A stretch of 64,000 nucleotides of DNA from Ottowia testudinis (GCF_017498525.1 NZ_CP071796.1:2046001-2110000); one strand, 5' to 3'; numbered from the stretch's first letter, positions 7,044 to 17,043 are shown. Notes: a model not told the origin generated them from the sequence alone. Translations and numbers: made by a program.

Positions 7044-9164
7044 TCAACGCTGCGGGTGGGCGCCTGAGAACTCGCCGGCGGCGGGCAAGGCCGCTGGCGC
7101 GGGCTGCGCCACCGCGGGCGCGCTCCGCGACGCGGACACCACGGGCGGCCCCGCCTTGGGGGCGCCAGTGGCCTTGGCCAACAGCGGCCCGCAGCTCTCG
7201 TTGTCTTCAGCGCCCGGCACGGTGACGGGCAGCAGCACCAGCGCGCCCGGCGCAGTGGCCAGCGCGGCCACCGCGGCAGCGGCGCGCACGATCAGTGGCC
7301 CGGGCTTGACACCCACGTGCGGCTTGATGAATGGCCCGCGCACTTCCAGCGGCGTGCGCAGCGAGAACAGCTTGAGCTCATACGCCTTGGGGTTGACGTC
7401 GATGTCGAACAGTTCTTGCCGCATGTCGGCCGTGCCCGTGGCCTCGATCAACGCGTCTTCGGTGTTGATCTTGACGTTTTGCAGGTAGGCCACGCCGCCC
7501 CGGACCGGCACGTCGGCGATGGCGCAGCGCAGGCGCACCTCGCGGTCGCGCCCGAACAGCTTGGAGACGACCACGCTGCCCAGGTTAAGGCCGGCCAAGT
7601 CGAGCAACTGCTCGCTCATCACGCCGTCGCGCACGTACAGCTTGGCCTCGCCGTTGGCCGTGGCCAGCATTTGCGCCACAGACTGGCCGCGCGCGTCCAA
7701 GGCGATGCCGCCATCGACATCGCCCAGGCTTTTCTTCATCAGTTCAATCTTGGGGAACAGGGCGGAAAGTCGCAGATCCTTCACGTCGCCGCGCAGCGAC
7801 ACCTGCATGGGCTTGACGCGCGAATCGAGCAGCACTTGGGTGGTGAAGCGCCCCTTGGCGACGCCGAAGTCGAGCGGTGCCAGCTTGAGCTGGGCGTTGT
7901 CCATGAAGGCATGCACGCGCAGGCTGTCGAGCGGTACCGCCCGCGGGCGCTCGATGCGCTGGCCGGTGTAGTGCAGGTCAAGGTCCATCTTGTCCCAGCG
8001 CGAGGTGTCGAACGGGTCGTCCGGCAGCGCCTTGCCGGGGCGTGGCTTTTTGTCGGGGGCATTGGATTGGACGCCAACCAACGGGCCCAGGTCTTCCAGC
8101 CGCAGCAGCTTGGACCGCAGCTTGCCCTTGAGCGCGGGCCGCGGCTGGCCGGAGGTGTAGGTCACGTCACCCGCCAGGTCGCTCTTGCCGACGGTGCCGG
8201 TGAAGCCTTGGTAGTCCCAAACCGCGCCCTCGGGCTTGAGCGTGCCGACGAGCCGGCCCTTGGTCTGGAACGGCGGCGTGTCGGGCAGCACGATGCCCGT
8301 GAGCGCGTACAGATCGGCCATGCTGCCGCCCTTGAGCGCGACCTGGAAATCCAGGCCCGACAGCGCGCGCGGATTGGCGATGCTGCCTTGGGCCGTGGCG
8401 CCCAGGCGGCCGGCGCGGGCGTCGAGCTTCAGCGGGTAGTTGAGCTGTTCCTCGCGCAGCGACAGCAACTGGCCAGCCTTGCCGCTGCCGCGCACTTGGG
8501 CCTTGCCCTGCCAGCCCGAGAAATCGAAGCCGATGCCGTAGCGACCATCCTCGGTTTGATCGGGCGGCAGCGTGTCGACGGTGCCCGAGACGCTGAGCTG
8601 GCGCAGCGCGTCTTCATAGCCCAGCTGCCCCTTGGACAGCAGCAGGCGGCCCAGGCTGACGCTCCAGCGTGCGTCGCTGCCGGACGGGCGGCGCATGTCG
8701 AAGGTCCAGTTGTTGTTCTCCTCGGCCAGGCGCTCCAGGCGTACGTCGGGTTCGGTCAGCGCCACGCTGCGGATGTCGATGCGCCGCGCCAGCAGCGGCA
8801 GCAGGGCGATGTCGGCCGACGCGCGGCCGATGCGGGCGAAGTGCGGGCCCTTGGCGGCAAAGCCCGGGGGGTTGCCGATCAGCACGTCCTCGGCGTGGAC
8901 GATGGGCGTGGGAATCCAGCGGCGCCAGCCGCTTTCCATCTGTTGCGGCCACTGCCAGTCGAGGTCGAGCGGGCCGCGAATGGCGAAGTCGCGCCCTATG
9001 GCTTGCGTCACCTGGGTGGATACCCACGCGCGCGAGCGGTTCCAGTCGTTCCAGGTCAGCCAGGCGAGCATGGCGGCCACCGCCACCAGCAGCGCGGCCA
9101 GCAGCCCGAGCAGCCAGCGGAGCGGGGAAACATGGGGGGAGGATTTCAGGTCGGAATCGGTCAT
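7044..9164 (-). CDS. AsmA family protein
   Basis: 706 residues from ATG 9164; a TTG 33 bases upstream is possible but unlikely. After a short polar start, one membrane helix (WLLGLLAALLVAVAAMLAWL) anchors it in the inner membrane with the bulk in the periplasm. The long strand-rich body with N-terminal RDFAIRGPLDLDW is typical of AsmA/TamB-related bridge proteins, implicated in phospholipid transport and outer-membrane homeostasis. The C-terminal AsmA_2-like part (GDVDGGIALDARG, ANGEAKLYVRDGVMSEQLLDLAGL) is complete. The last 60 residues are alanine/proline rich. No tight operon partner; a palindromic repeat lies downstream. Confidence 0.9.
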   Translation of the reverse strand: MTDSDLKSSPHVSPLRWLLGLLAALLVAVAAMLAWLTWNDWNRSRAWVSTQVTQAIGRDFAIRGPLDLDWQWPQQMESGWRRWIPTPIVHAEDVLIGNPPGFAAKGPHFARIGRASADIALLPLLARRIDIRSVALTEPDVRLERLAEENNNWTFDMRRPSGSDARWSVSLGRLLLSKGQLGYEDALRQLSVSGTVDTLPPDQTEDGRYGIGFDFSGWQGKAQVRGSGKAGQLLSLREEQLNYPLKLDARAGRLGATAQGSIANPRALSGLDFQVALKGGSMADLYALTGIVLPDTPPFQTKGRLVGTLKPEGAVWDYQGFTGTVGKSDLAGDVTYTSGQPRPALKGKLRSKLLRLEDLGPLVGVQSNAPDKKPRPGKALPDDPFDTSRWDKMDLDLHYTGQRIERPRAVPLDSLRVHAFMDNAQLKLAPLDFGVAKGRFTTQVLLDSRVKPMQVSLRGDVKDLRLSALFPKIELMKKSLGDVDGGIALDARGQSVAQMLATANGEAKLYVRDGVMSEQLLDLAGLNLGSVVVSKLFGRDREVRLRCAIADVPVRGGVAYLQNVKINTEDALIEATGTADMRQELFDIDVNPKAYELKLFSLRTPLEVRGPFIKPHVGVKPGPLIVRAAAAVAALATAPGALVLLPVTVPGAEDNESCGPLLAKATGAPKAGPPVVSASRSAPAVAQPAPAALPAAGEFSGAHPQR

Positions 9165-9351
9165 CGGCGATACGTCGGCCGTTTCGGAAACAAGCAAGGC
9201 ACACGGCGAACGGCAAGCAAGCGCGCACAGCGCCTGCGGGGAAGGGATGCGGCCATCCTAGCGGCGTGGGGCGGCGGCGTATGGCTAAGATCGCGGCTTT
9301 CGCCTTCTTCCTACAGCGCAATGCGCCACGCCCGGCGCACGCCGCGTGCCG

Positions 9352-10122
9352 ATGTCCGACATGGCCTCCCCTTCACGCCGCTTTGCCGGCATCGACGCGC
9401 TGCGTGGCGTGGCCATGCTGTGGATGACGGTCTACCACTTCTGCTACGACCTGCAGCACTTCGGCTACGTGCGGCAGAATTTCCACGAAGACCCGGTGTG
9501 GACCTGGCAGCGCACCGGCATCGTCAGCCTGTTTTTGCTGTGCGCGGGCGCCGGCCAGGCCATCGCCGTGCAGCAGGGGCAGGGCTGGCCGCGCTTCTGG
9601 CGCCGTTGTGCGCAGGTGGCCGGTTGCGCGGCGCTGGTGTCGCTGGGGTCGTGGTGGATGTTTCCCCACAGCTGGATCAGCTTTGGCGTTCTGCACGGCA
9701 TGGCGGTGATGCTGCTGATCACGCGCTGGCTGCTGGTGCGCGGCTGGCTGGCGGGGGTTGCCCCCTGGATACTGGGCCTGGCGTTGGTGCTGGCGGGGCC
9801 GCTGCTCAGCCAGTGGCTGCAGGCGCACGGTTCACCCGCGCTGTCGGCGGCGCTGCAGGGCCGCTGGTTGAACTGGCTGGGCGTGGTGATGGAAAAGCCC
9901 TTCACCGAGGACTGGGTGCCGCTGTTGCCCTGGCTGGGCGTGATGCTGTGGGGCGTTGGCGCCGCGCATGGGTGGGCGGGGCGCCCCGCGCGCGATGCGG
10001 CGCGGGCGCCGGGCAGCGCACAGCGGGCGCTGGCGGTGCTGGGGCGCTGGAGCTTGAGCTATTACATGGTTCACCAGCCGCTGCTGATCGGGCTGCTGAT
10101 GGCGTGGGGCGCCGTGGCGTAG
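9352..10122 (+). CDS. DUF1624 membrane protein, heparan-alpha-glucosaminide N-acetyltransferase-like
   Basis: 256 residues from ATG 9352 (GTG 9346 and ATG 9361 are alternatives; none has a good Shine-Dalgarno). The opening RRFAGIDALRGVAMLWMTVYHFCYDL is the DUF1624/COG3503 signature, with the conserved DxLRG and HxxxD-type residues. Six to seven hydrophobic helices follow, including WISFGVLHGMAVMLLI, and near the end SLSYYMVHQPLLIGLL. The family is distantly related to membrane acyltransferases that move acyl groups across the inner membrane; no substrate is established for this bacterial branch. It is divergent from asmA. Confidence 0.9.
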   Translation: MSDMASPSRRFAGIDALRGVAMLWMTVYHFCYDLQHFGYVRQNFHEDPVWTWQRTGIVSLFLLCAGAGQAIAVQQGQGWPRFWRRCAQVAGCAALVSLGSWWMFPHSWISFGVLHGMAVMLLITRWLLVRGWLAGVAPWILGLALVLAGPLLSQWLQAHGSPALSAALQGRWLNWLGVVMEKPFTEDWVPLLPWLGVMLWGVGAAHGWAGRPARDAARAPGSAQRALAVLGRWSLSYYMVHQPLLIGLLMAWGAVA

Positions 10123-10128
10123 GCGGTT

Positions 10129-10190
10129 ATTTCAATAAAACGGGGCCCTGGCGCTTGTCTGATAAGCGCCGGCAGCTACTCAAAATGTAG
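10129..10190. repeat. Dispersed palindromic repeat
   Basis: GGCGCTTGTCTGATAAGCGCCGGCAGCTACTC is a diverged copy of the dispersed palindrome, lying between the convergent DUF1624 and parvulin genes and next to the parvulin terminator. Confidence 0.7.
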
Positions 10191-10191
10191 C

Positions 10192-10221
10192 AAAAAAAGC
10201 GGGCACCGAGGTGCCCGCTTT
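10192..10221 (-). terminator. Intrinsic terminator of the parvulin gene
   Basis: Read on the minus strand: AAAGCGGGCACC, TC loop, GGTGCCCGCTTTTTTT. This is a perfect GC-rich hairpin followed by a run of seven U, 20 bases after the stop codon of the parvulin gene. It should end the minus-strand cluster. Confidence 0.85.
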
Positions 10222-10240
10222 GGTGCCGCCGGTGTGCGCT

Positions 10241-11059
10241 TTATTCCACCTTGGCCTTGGCGCGCAACTCTTCCTGGAACTTCGCCAGCTTCTGCTGCTG
10301 CAACTGCTGCACGACTTGCGGCTTGACCTGTTCAAAAGGCGGTACTTCGGGGGCCTTGGCTTCGCGCACGTCGTCGACGCGGATCACATGCCAGCCGAAC
10401 TGCGATTTGACCGGCGCGTCGGTCATCTGGCCCTTGCCCAGCTTGCCCAGTGCCTGGGCGAATTCGGGCACATAGCCCGACGGGTTGGCCCAGCCGAGAT
10501 CGCCGCCCTGAGCGCCGGAGCCCGGATCCTTGGACTGCTTCTTGGCGATGTCCTCGAATTTGCCGCCCTTTTTGAGCTGCGCGATGATGGCCTTGGCCTC
10601 GTCTTCCTTCTCGACCAGGATGTGGCGTGCCTTGAATTCCTTGGCGCCCGCGGCCGGTGTCCGGCTGCCGACGATGCGGTCGTACTCGGCCTTGGCCTCG
10701 GCGTCGGTGACGGCGTTTTTCTTCTGGTAGTCGGCGAACAGGGCGTTGATCATCACGCTCTGGCGGGCCAGCTCCAGCATGTCGCGGTATTCGGACGTGC
10801 CTTCGATGCCGCGGCGTTGCGCCTCTTGCATGAAGATCTCGCGCGCGATGAGTTCCTCGCGCAACTGCTTTTCGACATCGGGCGGCACCGGCTGGCCGGT
10901 GCGTGCGGCCTGGGCCTTGATTTGCGCTTCCAGCGCGTCGAGGCGCGTCTTGGGCACGGGCTTGCCGTTGACGATGGCGACGTTCTGTGCCACGGCGGGC
11001 AGCGCGAGTGCACCGGCCAGCAAGGCGGTGGAAGTGGCGGCCAGAAGAAATTTTTTCAT
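10241..11059 (-). CDS. Periplasmic peptidyl-prolyl isomerase, parvulin (PpiC) type
   Basis: 272 residues from ATG 11059. A Sec signal (MKKFLLAATSTALLAGALALPAVAQ) sends it to the periplasm. An N-terminal SurA/PpiD-like helical part (residues 30-130, with VPPDVEKQLREELIAREIFMQEA) holds clients. The parvulin domain (about 140-235) starts with FKARHILVEKEDEAKAI and includes GGDLGWANP and FGWHVIRVDDVR. The glutamine-rich C-tail is basic. This architecture matches foldases of outer-membrane proteins in Betaproteobacteria. It is the last gene of the minus-strand run selO-msrB-yciB-bolA, 85 bases after bolA, and is followed by a strong terminator. Confidence 0.93.
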   Translation of the reverse strand: MKKFLLAATSTALLAGALALPAVAQNVAIVNGKPVPKTRLDALEAQIKAQAARTGQPVPPDVEKQLREELIAREIFMQEAQRRGIEGTSEYRDMLELARQSVMINALFADYQKKNAVTDAEAKAEYDRIVGSRTPAAGAKEFKARHILVEKEDEAKAIIAQLKKGGKFEDIAKKQSKDPGSGAQGGDLGWANPSGYVPEFAQALGKLGKGQMTDAPVKSQFGWHVIRVDDVREAKAPEVPPFEQVKPQVVQQLQQQKLAKFQEELRAKAKVE

Positions 11060-11144
11060 GGAGGGTCGGACGTTGAAAAACCCCAGCGGGGCAAAGATTG
11101 CCGCATGGCGGCGCAAAGCAGGGATTATCGCGTCTTGCGGCGTA

Positions 11145-11411
11145 TCAACCGGTTTCAATGGCCAGCGCATGCACGCCGTCGCGATCGATGAACTCTTGCA
11201 GCGCGTCGTACACCAGCCGGTGACGGGCCACGCGGGTCTTGCCGTCGAACAGCGGCGAGGCGATGCGCACGCGAAAGTGCGTGCCAAAGCCCGTGCCGTT
11301 GGCGCCGGCGTGGCCGGCGTGCTGCCAGCTTTCGTCCAGAACTTCCAGCGCGGTGGGCTGCAAATGCTGGCGCAGGTGCTCGGCCATGCGCTCGGCCAGT
11401 TCGGTGCTCAT
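11145..11411 (-). CDS. bolA: BolA family protein
   Basis: 88 residues from ATG 11411, which overlaps the yciB stop (ATGA), so translation is coupled. The BolA fold is clear: [18 protein letters not shown], then [26 protein letters not shown]. The conserved RHR-x-V segment and the final histidine (GVHALAIET) are present. BolA proteins bind iron-sulfur clusters with monothiol glutaredoxins and influence cell shape and biofilm. Pairing with yciB and a parvulin gene is common in Burkholderiales. Confidence 0.93.
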   Translation of the reverse strand: MSTELAERMAEHLRQHLQPTALEVLDESWQHAGHAGANGTGFGTHFRVRIASPLFDGKTRVARHRLVYDALQEFIDRDGVHALAIETG

Positions 11412-11977
11412 GACGATCCTCCGGGGGGTAGTTCGGGCTCGGGCTCGTCTTTCAGGTGGCGTGCCACGTACAGACCCTGGGCAATGATGAAGGCGAGCGG
11501 AAACACGTAGCCCCAAATTTTGAAGTTGGCCCAGGCGTCGGTTGAAAAATAGGCCGCGACGTAGCCGTTGATGGCCGCCATGAACAGGAAGTAGCCGATC
11601 CAGGCCACCGTCAGGCGGTGCCAGACGAATTCGGGCAGCGTTAGTTGGCTCAGCTGGCTGCCCAGCATCATCTTCAAGAAGTTCGTGTGGAATACCCACA
11701 GGGCCACCGCCAGCGCAATGGCCATGGCGGTGTAGAGCACGGTGGGCTTCCATTTGATGAAGCGTTCGTCCTGCAGGTACAGGGTGAGCGCGCCGAAGAT
11801 CAGGATCAAGGCCAGAGTGGCTTTGTGCATGGTGCTGAGCTTCTTGTCCAGCGCGTAGATGATGCCCATCTGCACCACGGTGGCGGACATCAGCACGATG
11901 GTGCCCACGTAGATGTCATACATCTTGTAGGCACCAACGAACAGCAGGATGGGCAGAAAGTCGAGCAGCAGTTTCAT
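11408..11977 (-). CDS. yciB: Inner membrane septation protein A (YciB)
   Basis: 189 residues with the family start [23 protein letters not shown] and five to six membrane helices. [34 protein letters not shown] and [17 protein letters not shown] match YciB/IspA septation proteins, which act in cell-envelope synthesis together with the elongation and division machinery. It sits 9 bases after msrB and overlaps bolA by four bases, so it is in the middle of an operon. Confidence 0.95.
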   Translation of the reverse strand: MKLLLDFLPILLFVGAYKMYDIYVGTIVLMSATVVQMGIIYALDKKLSTMHKATLALILIFGALTLYLQDERFIKWKPTVLYTAMAIALAVALWVFHTNFLKMMLGSQLSQLTLPEFVWHRLTVAWIGYFLFMAAINGYVAAYFSTDAWANFKIWGYVFPLAFIIAQGLYVARHLKDEPEPELPPGGSS

Positions 11978-11986
11978 CGGGCGGGA

Positions 11987-12394
11987 TTATCGCGGCTCGA
12001 AATCGAGCGATGCGGAGTTCATGCAATAGCGCAAGCCCGCCGGCTGTGGCCCGTCAGGAAACACGTGGCCCAGGTGCGCGCCGCAGTTGGCGCAGACGGT
12101 CTCCACGCGCACCATGCCGTGGCTGGTGTCGCGCCGCTCCTCGATGGCGCCGGGAATGGCCAGCGAGAAGCTCGGCCAGCCGCAGCCGGCGTCGAACTTG
12201 GTGCCCGACTCGAACAGCTCGGCGCCGCAGCAGATGCAGTGGTAGCTGCCGTCGGCCCAATGCTGCTCGTATTTGCCGGTGTAGGGGCGTTCGGTGGCGG
12301 CGCGGCGGGTGACTTCGAATGCTGGCGCTTCGGCGCCTTTTTCGGCCAGCAGGGCGCGCCACTCGGCATCGGTTTTCTGTACGGGGTGGTTCAT
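11987..12394 (-). CDS. msrB: Peptide-methionine (R)-S-oxide reductase MsrB
   Basis: 135 residues from ATG 12394 (a TTG three codons upstream is less likely). It reduces the R-epimer of methionine sulfoxide in proteins, regenerated by thioredoxin. The two zinc-binding CxxC pairs are visible as CICCG and [12 protein letters not shown]; the catalytic cysteine is in [19 protein letters not shown] is the substrate-pocket motif. The start overlaps the selO stop by four bases. Pairing of a redox repair enzyme with SelO, which AMPylates redox proteins, is biologically consistent. Confidence 0.96.
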   Translation of the reverse strand: MNHPVQKTDAEWRALLAEKGAEAPAFEVTRRAATERPYTGKYEQHWADGSYHCICCGAELFESGTKFDAGCGWPSFSLAIPGAIEERRDTSHGMVRVETVCANCGAHLGHVFPDGPQPAGLRYCMNSASLDFEPR

Positions 12395-13875
12395 GATGAG
12401 CAACTGATCTGGATGTGGGATGCCCAGTCGGGCGGAAAACCGGCCCAGCCGACGTGGGCCGGGTGGTCGTCGAAAGGGTGTTCCAGCACGGCCAGCAGCT
12501 CATGGACCATGCGAAAGTCCTTTTGCTTCGCCAGCGCGATGGCCTGCTCGGCCAAGTAGTTGCGCAGCACGAAAGCAGGGTTGGACTTGAGCATCAAATC
12601 GGCATCTGGCGCTTGCCCATCAAGCGCGAGCAGCTCTCGATATTGTAGCAAAATGCGGTCGATGGCGGCGCGCTCGTGAAAAAGCTCGCGCACCGTGTCG
12701 GCGCTGGCGCCCGCGGCGTGCTGGGCCAGGCGGCGCCAGAAGATGGTCCAGTCGGTGCGCTCGCGCGCCAGCAGCGTCAGCAGCTCTTGGGTGATCGCGC
12801 GCGTGGCGCCGCTGGCGTGGGCCATGCCAAGCTTGGCGGCCATGCGGCGATCCAGCTCGCCGGGGAATACCGTCTTGTACGGCTCCAGCGCCGCCATGGC
12901 GTCGTCTGGCTCTCCGATCAGCGGCAGCAGCGCTTGGCCCAGGGCGAACAGGTTCCAGTGCGCGATCTGCGGCTGGCGCTTGTAGGCGTAGCGGCCACTG
13001 TGGTCGGAATGGTTGCAGGTGTGGTTGGGGTCGAAGCCGTCCATGAACTGGAACGGCCCGTAGTCGATGGTCAGGCCCAGGATGCTCATGTTGTCGGTGT
13101 TCATCACGCCGTGCATGAAGCCCACCGCCTGCCACTGGGCGATGAGGGCGGCGGTGCGGCGTGTCACGGCTTCCAGCAGTGCAGCATAGGGATTGGCGGC
13201 GCTGCGGCAGCTGGCGTAGAACTGGTCGATGACGAAATCTGCCAGGGTTTTCAGCGCGTCGGGTTGATCGTGGTGGCTGAAATGCTCGAAATGGCCAAAG
13301 CGGATGAAGCTGGGCGCCACTCGGGTGACGACGGCGGCGGTTTCAACTTCTTCGCGCCGCACTGGCTGGTCGGAGCCGGTGATGCACAGCGCGTGGGTGG
13401 TCGGAATGCCTAAGGCCTGCATGGCCTCGCTGCACAAAAATTCGCGGATCGACGAGCGCAGCACGGCGCGCCCGTCGCCCATGCGCGAGTACGGCGTCAG
13501 GCCACTGCCCTTGAGCTGCACCTCGAGCGATGGGCCGCCGGGCGTTTCCATCTCGCCCAGCAAAATGGCGCGCCCGTCGCCCAGCTGCCCGGCCCAAACG
13601 CCGAATTGGTGCCCGCTGTACACGCTGGCCAGCGGCCGGCTGCCCTCTGGCACGTGGTTGCCGGCGAACACGGCCAGCGCCTCGTGCGAATGCCACCATT
13701 CGTCCTGCAGCCCCAGCGCACTGGCCATCGCCTCGCTGCGCGCTACCCAGTACGGATCGCGCAGTGCGATGGGCGCCAAGGGTGTGTAAAACGCCGGCCC
13801 CAGCGCCGCGAAGCGGTTGCGCCATGCCATCGTTGGCTGGGTGGCGGGGCGCAGTCCAATTTGAGAATCCTGCAT
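12391..13875 (-). CDS. selO: Protein adenylyltransferase SelO (YdiU)
   Basis: 494 residues, slightly longer than E. coli YdiU (478). SelO is a pseudokinase-fold enzyme that transfers AMP to Ser/Thr/Tyr of redox-related proteins. Landmarks are [19 protein letters not shown], the nucleotide-contact region [23 protein letters not shown] and the metal/active-site segment [21 protein letters not shown]. The end [15 protein letters not shown] matches the family. Residues near 405-420 ([15 protein letters not shown]) are encoded by a copy of the dispersed palindrome inserted in frame, which explains part of the extra length. It heads the minus-strand cluster with msrB. Confidence 0.95.
   Translation of the reverse strand: MQDSQIGLRPATQPTMAWRNRFAALGPAFYTPLAPIALRDPYWVARSEAMASALGLQDEWWHSHEALAVFAGNHVPEGSRPLASVYSGHQFGVWAGQLGDGRAILLGEMETPGGPSLEVQLKGSGLTPYSRMGDGRAVLRSSIREFLCSEAMQALGIPTTHALCITGSDQPVRREEVETAAVVTRVAPSFIRFGHFEHFSHHDQPDALKTLADFVIDQFYASCRSAANPYAALLEAVTRRTAALIAQWQAVGFMHGVMNTDNMSILGLTIDYGPFQFMDGFDPNHTCNHSDHSGRYAYKRQPQIAHWNLFALGQALLPLIGEPDDAMAALEPYKTVFPGELDRRMAAKLGMAHASGATRAITQELLTLLARERTDWTIFWRRLAQHAAGASADTVRELFHERAAIDRILLQYRELLALDGQAPDADLMLKSNPAFVLRNYLAEQAIALAKQKDFRMVHELLAVLEHPFDDHPAHVGWAGFPPDWASHIQISCSS
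12596..12655 (-). repeat. Dispersed palindromic repeat inside selO
   Basis: TGGCGCTTGCCCATCAAGCGCGAGCAGCTC is a nearly canonical copy of the dispersed palindrome. It is translated in frame within SelO, giving [11 protein letters not shown], between helices of the C-terminal part. Confidence 0.85.
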
Positions 13876-14005
13876 GAAGGCATTGTCCGGCCAAGCGGGG
13901 TTCGCACGCTGGCCGACGGGCGATAAGCCTGCTTTTTCGCAAGGCCGCCGGGGGGCGATGAATTAGTATTTACGCCGAGCCGTTCATACCTAACGAGGAG
14001 ATTTC

Positions 14006-15634
14006 ATGCTGGGCCAGATGCAGAACCACCCCTTGCTCATTTCGTCGCTGATCGACTTCGCCGCGCGCCACCACGGCGACGGACAAATTGTGTCGCGGCG
14101 GGTCGAGGGCGACATCCACCGCTACACCTGGCTCGACGTTCAAAAGCGCGCCAAGCAGGTGGCCAATGCGCTGGACGCGCTGGGCCTGAAGGTGGGCGAA
14201 CGCGTCGGCACGCTGGCCTGGAACGGCTACCGCCACCTGGAGCTGTACTTTGGCGTCAGCGGCTCGCAGCGCGTGCTGCACACCGTCAACCCGCGCCTGC
14301 TGCCCGAGCAGATCGCCTGGATCGTCAACCACGCCGAGGACCAGGTGATGTGCTTTGACACCACTTTCCTGCCCATCGTGCAGGGCATTCACGCGCACTG
14401 CAAGACCGTCAAGCACTGGATCGCGCTGTGTGACGAGGACAAGCTGCCCAAGGACACTGGCATCCCCCATTTGCTGAGCTACGAGGCGTGGATTGGCAAG
14501 CAATCGAGCGACCACAGCTGGCCCCAGTTCGATGAAAACACCGCATCGAGCATGTGCTACACCAGCGGCACCACGGGCAACCCCAAGGCGGCGCTGTATA
14601 GCCACCGCTCCACCGTGTTGCACGCCTACGCCGCAGCGTTGCCCGACGTGATGGGCCTGTCGGCGCGCGACTCGGCGCTGCCGGTGGTGCCGATGTTCCA
14701 CGTCAACGCCTGGGGGCTGCCGTATTCGGCCGCCATGGTCGGCTGCAAGCTGGTGTTTCCCGGCCCGGCGATGGACGGCAAGTCGGTCTACGAGCTGATG
14801 GAGGCAGAAAAGGTGACGTTTGCCGCCGGTGTGCCGACCGTATGGCAAATGCTCCTGGGCCACCTTGGCGCGAACAAGCTGCGTTTTTCGACACTCAAGC
14901 GCACCGTCATCGGCGGCTCGGCCTGCCCGCCGGCCATGATTGACGCGTTCCGCGAAGCCTATGGCGTGGACGTGTTGCACGCCTGGGGCATGACCGAAAT
15001 GAGCCCGCTGGGCACGCTGTGCACGCTGAAGGAAAAGCACAAAGACCTGCCCGAGGAGCAAAAGATGTCGCTGCGCTTGAAGCAGGGCCGCGCCATCTTC
15101 GGCGTCGACATGAAGATCGTCGGCGCCAACGGCGAAGAGCTGCCCTGGGACGGCAAGACCTACGGCGATCTCCTCGTCAGGGGGCCGTGGATTCTGGATA
15201 CCTATTTCAAGGGCGAAGGGGGCAATCCGCTCAAGGACGGCTGGTTTCCCACCGGCGACGTGGCCACCATCGACGCCGACGGTTTCATGCAGATCACCGA
15301 CCGCAGCAAGGATGTGATCAAGTCCGGCGGCGAGTGGATCAGCTCGATCGACATCGAGAACGTGGCGATGGCGCACCCGGCGGTGGCCATGGCCGCCTGC
15401 ATCGGCATGCCGCACCCGAAGTGGGACGAGCGGCCCATCGTCGCCGTCACGCTCAAGCCCGGCGCTGAACTGACGCGCGATGAACTGCTGAAGTTCTACG
15501 AAGGCAAGGTCGCCAAATGGCAGCTGCCCGATGACGTGGTGTTTGTCGACTCGATCCCGATCGGCGCCACCGGCAAGATGCTGAAAACCCGGCTGCGCGA
15601 GCAACTCAAGAACTACAAGCTGCCCACGGCATGA
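14006..15634 (+). CDS. Medium/long-chain acyl-CoA ligase, AMP-forming
   Basis: 542 residues with a strong GAGGAG site 8 bases before ATG. It activates a carboxylic acid to acyl-AMP and then acyl-CoA. The P-loop [12 protein letters not shown] (about residues 186-197), the A5 region [26 protein letters not shown] and the A8 hinge [17 protein letters not shown] are intact, as is the C-terminal lysine motif [14 protein letters not shown]. Family neighbours include fatty-acid ligases and 3-methylmercaptopropionyl-CoA ligase DmdB; sequence alone does not separate them. It is followed by a five-gene Liv-type transporter on the same strand, which suggests that it acts on an imported acid. Confidence 0.93.
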   Translation: MLGQMQNHPLLISSLIDFAARHHGDGQIVSRRVEGDIHRYTWLDVQKRAKQVANALDALGLKVGERVGTLAWNGYRHLELYFGVSGSQRVLHTVNPRLLPEQIAWIVNHAEDQVMCFDTTFLPIVQGIHAHCKTVKHWIALCDEDKLPKDTGIPHLLSYEAWIGKQSSDHSWPQFDENTASSMCYTSGTTGNPKAALYSHRSTVLHAYAAALPDVMGLSARDSALPVVPMFHVNAWGLPYSAAMVGCKLVFPGPAMDGKSVYELMEAEKVTFAAGVPTVWQMLLGHLGANKLRFSTLKRTVIGGSACPPAMIDAFREAYGVDVLHAWGMTEMSPLGTLCTLKEKHKDLPEEQKMSLRLKQGRAIFGVDMKIVGANGEELPWDGKTYGDLLVRGPWILDTYFKGEGGNPLKDGWFPTGDVATIDADGFMQITDRSKDVIKSGGEWISSIDIENVAMAHPAVAMAACIGMPHPKWDERPIVAVTLKPGAELTRDELLKFYEGKVAKWQLPDDVVFVDSIPIGATGKMLKTRLREQLKNYKLPTA

Positions 15635-15744
15635 GCGTTGCCGTGGCCGAGCAGCCACTTTGGCGACACCTGATGGGGGCAAACCCTGCTGACGGCCCGG
15701 TGCAGCGGTCTTACGCTGCCAGTAGTTTTCTTCAGGAGATGAGC

Positions 15745-16983
15745 GTGAAATCTGCAGTGAAGCTGATGGTGGGTGGCGCCATGCTGGCGGCGGCGGGCTG
15801 GGCATCGGCCCAGCAGGGCGAAGTGGTCAAGATAGTGCGCATCGATCCCTTGAGCGGTTTGCTGGGTCCGGTGGGCGTCAACCAGGACAAGAGCTACAAG
15901 TTTTTCGCCGAAAAATTCAGCGGCAAGGGCAACCCGGCCGGCGTGAAGTTCGAGTTTGAAACCATCGACAACAAGTTGAGTCCGGCCGAGAGCCTGAACG
16001 CGCTCAAGGCCGCCATCGACAAGGGCGTGCGTTACGTGGCGCAGGGCAACGGCTCGTCGGTGGCCCTGGCCCTGATCGATGCCATCAACAAACACAACGA
16101 GCGAAATCCAGGCAAGGAAGTGCTCTACCTCAACGACTCGGCGGTCGATCCCGATCTGACCAACAGCAAGTGCAGCTTCTGGCACTTTCGCTTTGACGCC
16201 GACACCTCGATGAAGATGGAAGCCATCGCCAGCTTCATCAAGACGCAGCCCGATGTGAAAAAGATCTACATCCTGGGCCAGAACTACTCGCATGGCGTGC
16301 AGGTGGCCAAATACGCCAAGGAAACCATCAAGCGCAAACGGCCCGACGTCGAGTTCGTCGGCGAAGACCTTCACCCGCTCGCCCAGGTGCGCGACTTCGC
16401 GCCCTACATCGCCAAGCTCAAGGCCTCGGGTGCTGACACGCTGGTTACCGGCAACTGGGGGTCCGACCTGTCGCTACTGGTCAAGGCGGCCAATGAAGGC
16501 GGCTTCAACGGCAAGATCTTCACCTACTACACCGGCGTCACCGGCACGCCCGCGGCGCTGGGCGCCAACGGTGCCGGCCGCGTCTACCAGATCGGCTACG
16601 CCCACTACAACATGGGCGGCCAGATGGACCAGTGGATGAAGGAGTTCAAGGCCAAGTACAACGACGACTTCTACACCGCCTCCATCCCGCGCATTTTCAC
16701 CGTGCTTGGTGCGGCCATGGCCAAGGCCAAGTCCACCGACCCGGTAAAGGTGGCTCAGGCGATGGAAGGCCTGAAGGTCAACACCTTCAACGGCGAAATC
16801 GAGATGCGCAAAACCGACCACCAGTTGCAGCAGCCGCTTTACTTGACGGTGTGGCAAAAGGCTGGCGGCAAGCACCCCTACAGCCCCGAGAACACCGGCA
16901 TGACGCTGGTGCCGGTGGCGGATTACCCCAACTACGTCTCCAGCACGCCCACCAGCTGCCAGATGAAGCGGCCGGCCAAGTAA
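15745..16983 (+). CDS. Branched-chain amino acid-type ABC transporter substrate-binding protein
   Basis: 412 residues if GTG 15745 is used. AGGAG then sits 6 bases upstream, whereas the ATG at 15739 overlaps the Shine-Dalgarno itself and is unlikely. A signal peptide (KSAVKLMVGGAMLAAAGWASAQ) leads to the periplasm. The type I periplasmic binding fold (Peripla_BP_6) shows VKIVRIDPLSGLLGPVGVNQDKSY, LYLNDSAVDPDLTNSKCSFWHFRFDA and KKIYILGQNYSHG. The ligand may be a branched-chain amino acid, amide or carboxylate. Genes for the cognate permeases and ATPases follow after an intrinsic terminator. Confidence 0.93.
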   Translation: MKSAVKLMVGGAMLAAAGWASAQQGEVVKIVRIDPLSGLLGPVGVNQDKSYKFFAEKFSGKGNPAGVKFEFETIDNKLSPAESLNALKAAIDKGVRYVAQGNGSSVALALIDAINKHNERNPGKEVLYLNDSAVDPDLTNSKCSFWHFRFDADTSMKMEAIASFIKTQPDVKKIYILGQNYSHGVQVAKYAKETIKRKRPDVEFVGEDLHPLAQVRDFAPYIAKLKASGADTLVTGNWGSDLSLLVKAANEGGFNGKIFTYYTGVTGTPAALGANGAGRVYQIGYAHYNMGGQMDQWMKEFKAKYNDDFYTASIPRIFTVLGAAMAKAKSTDPVKVAQAMEGLKVNTFNGEIEMRKTDHQLQQPLYLTVWQKAGGKHPYSPENTGMTLVPVADYPNYVSSTPTSCQMKRPAK

Positions 16984-17006
16984 GTTCAACACACTCGAAT
17001 CGAACC

Positions 17007-17043
17007 AGCCCGAACGGGTAGTCCGTATCGGGCTCTTTTTTTC
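17007..17043 (+). terminator. Intrinsic terminator/attenuator inside the transporter operon
   Basis: AGCCCGA, ACGG, loop GTAGT, CCGT, A, TCGGGCT and then CTTTTTTT make a hairpin with a U-tract, 24 bases after the binding-protein stop and before the livH-like ATG. It would let the binding protein be made in excess over the membrane parts, a known pattern for ABC operons. Confidence 0.85.

Noticed and set aside
7317-10190. A long plus-strand open frame antisense to asmA
   Set aside because: High-GC shadow frame; asmA on the other strand has a membrane anchor and conserved domains, and the frame also overlaps DUF1624 in a wrong phase.
15739-15744. ATG 15739 as start of the Liv-type binding protein
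   Set aside because: This ATG overlaps the AGGAG ribosome site; GTG 15745 has proper spacing. The mature protein is the same.
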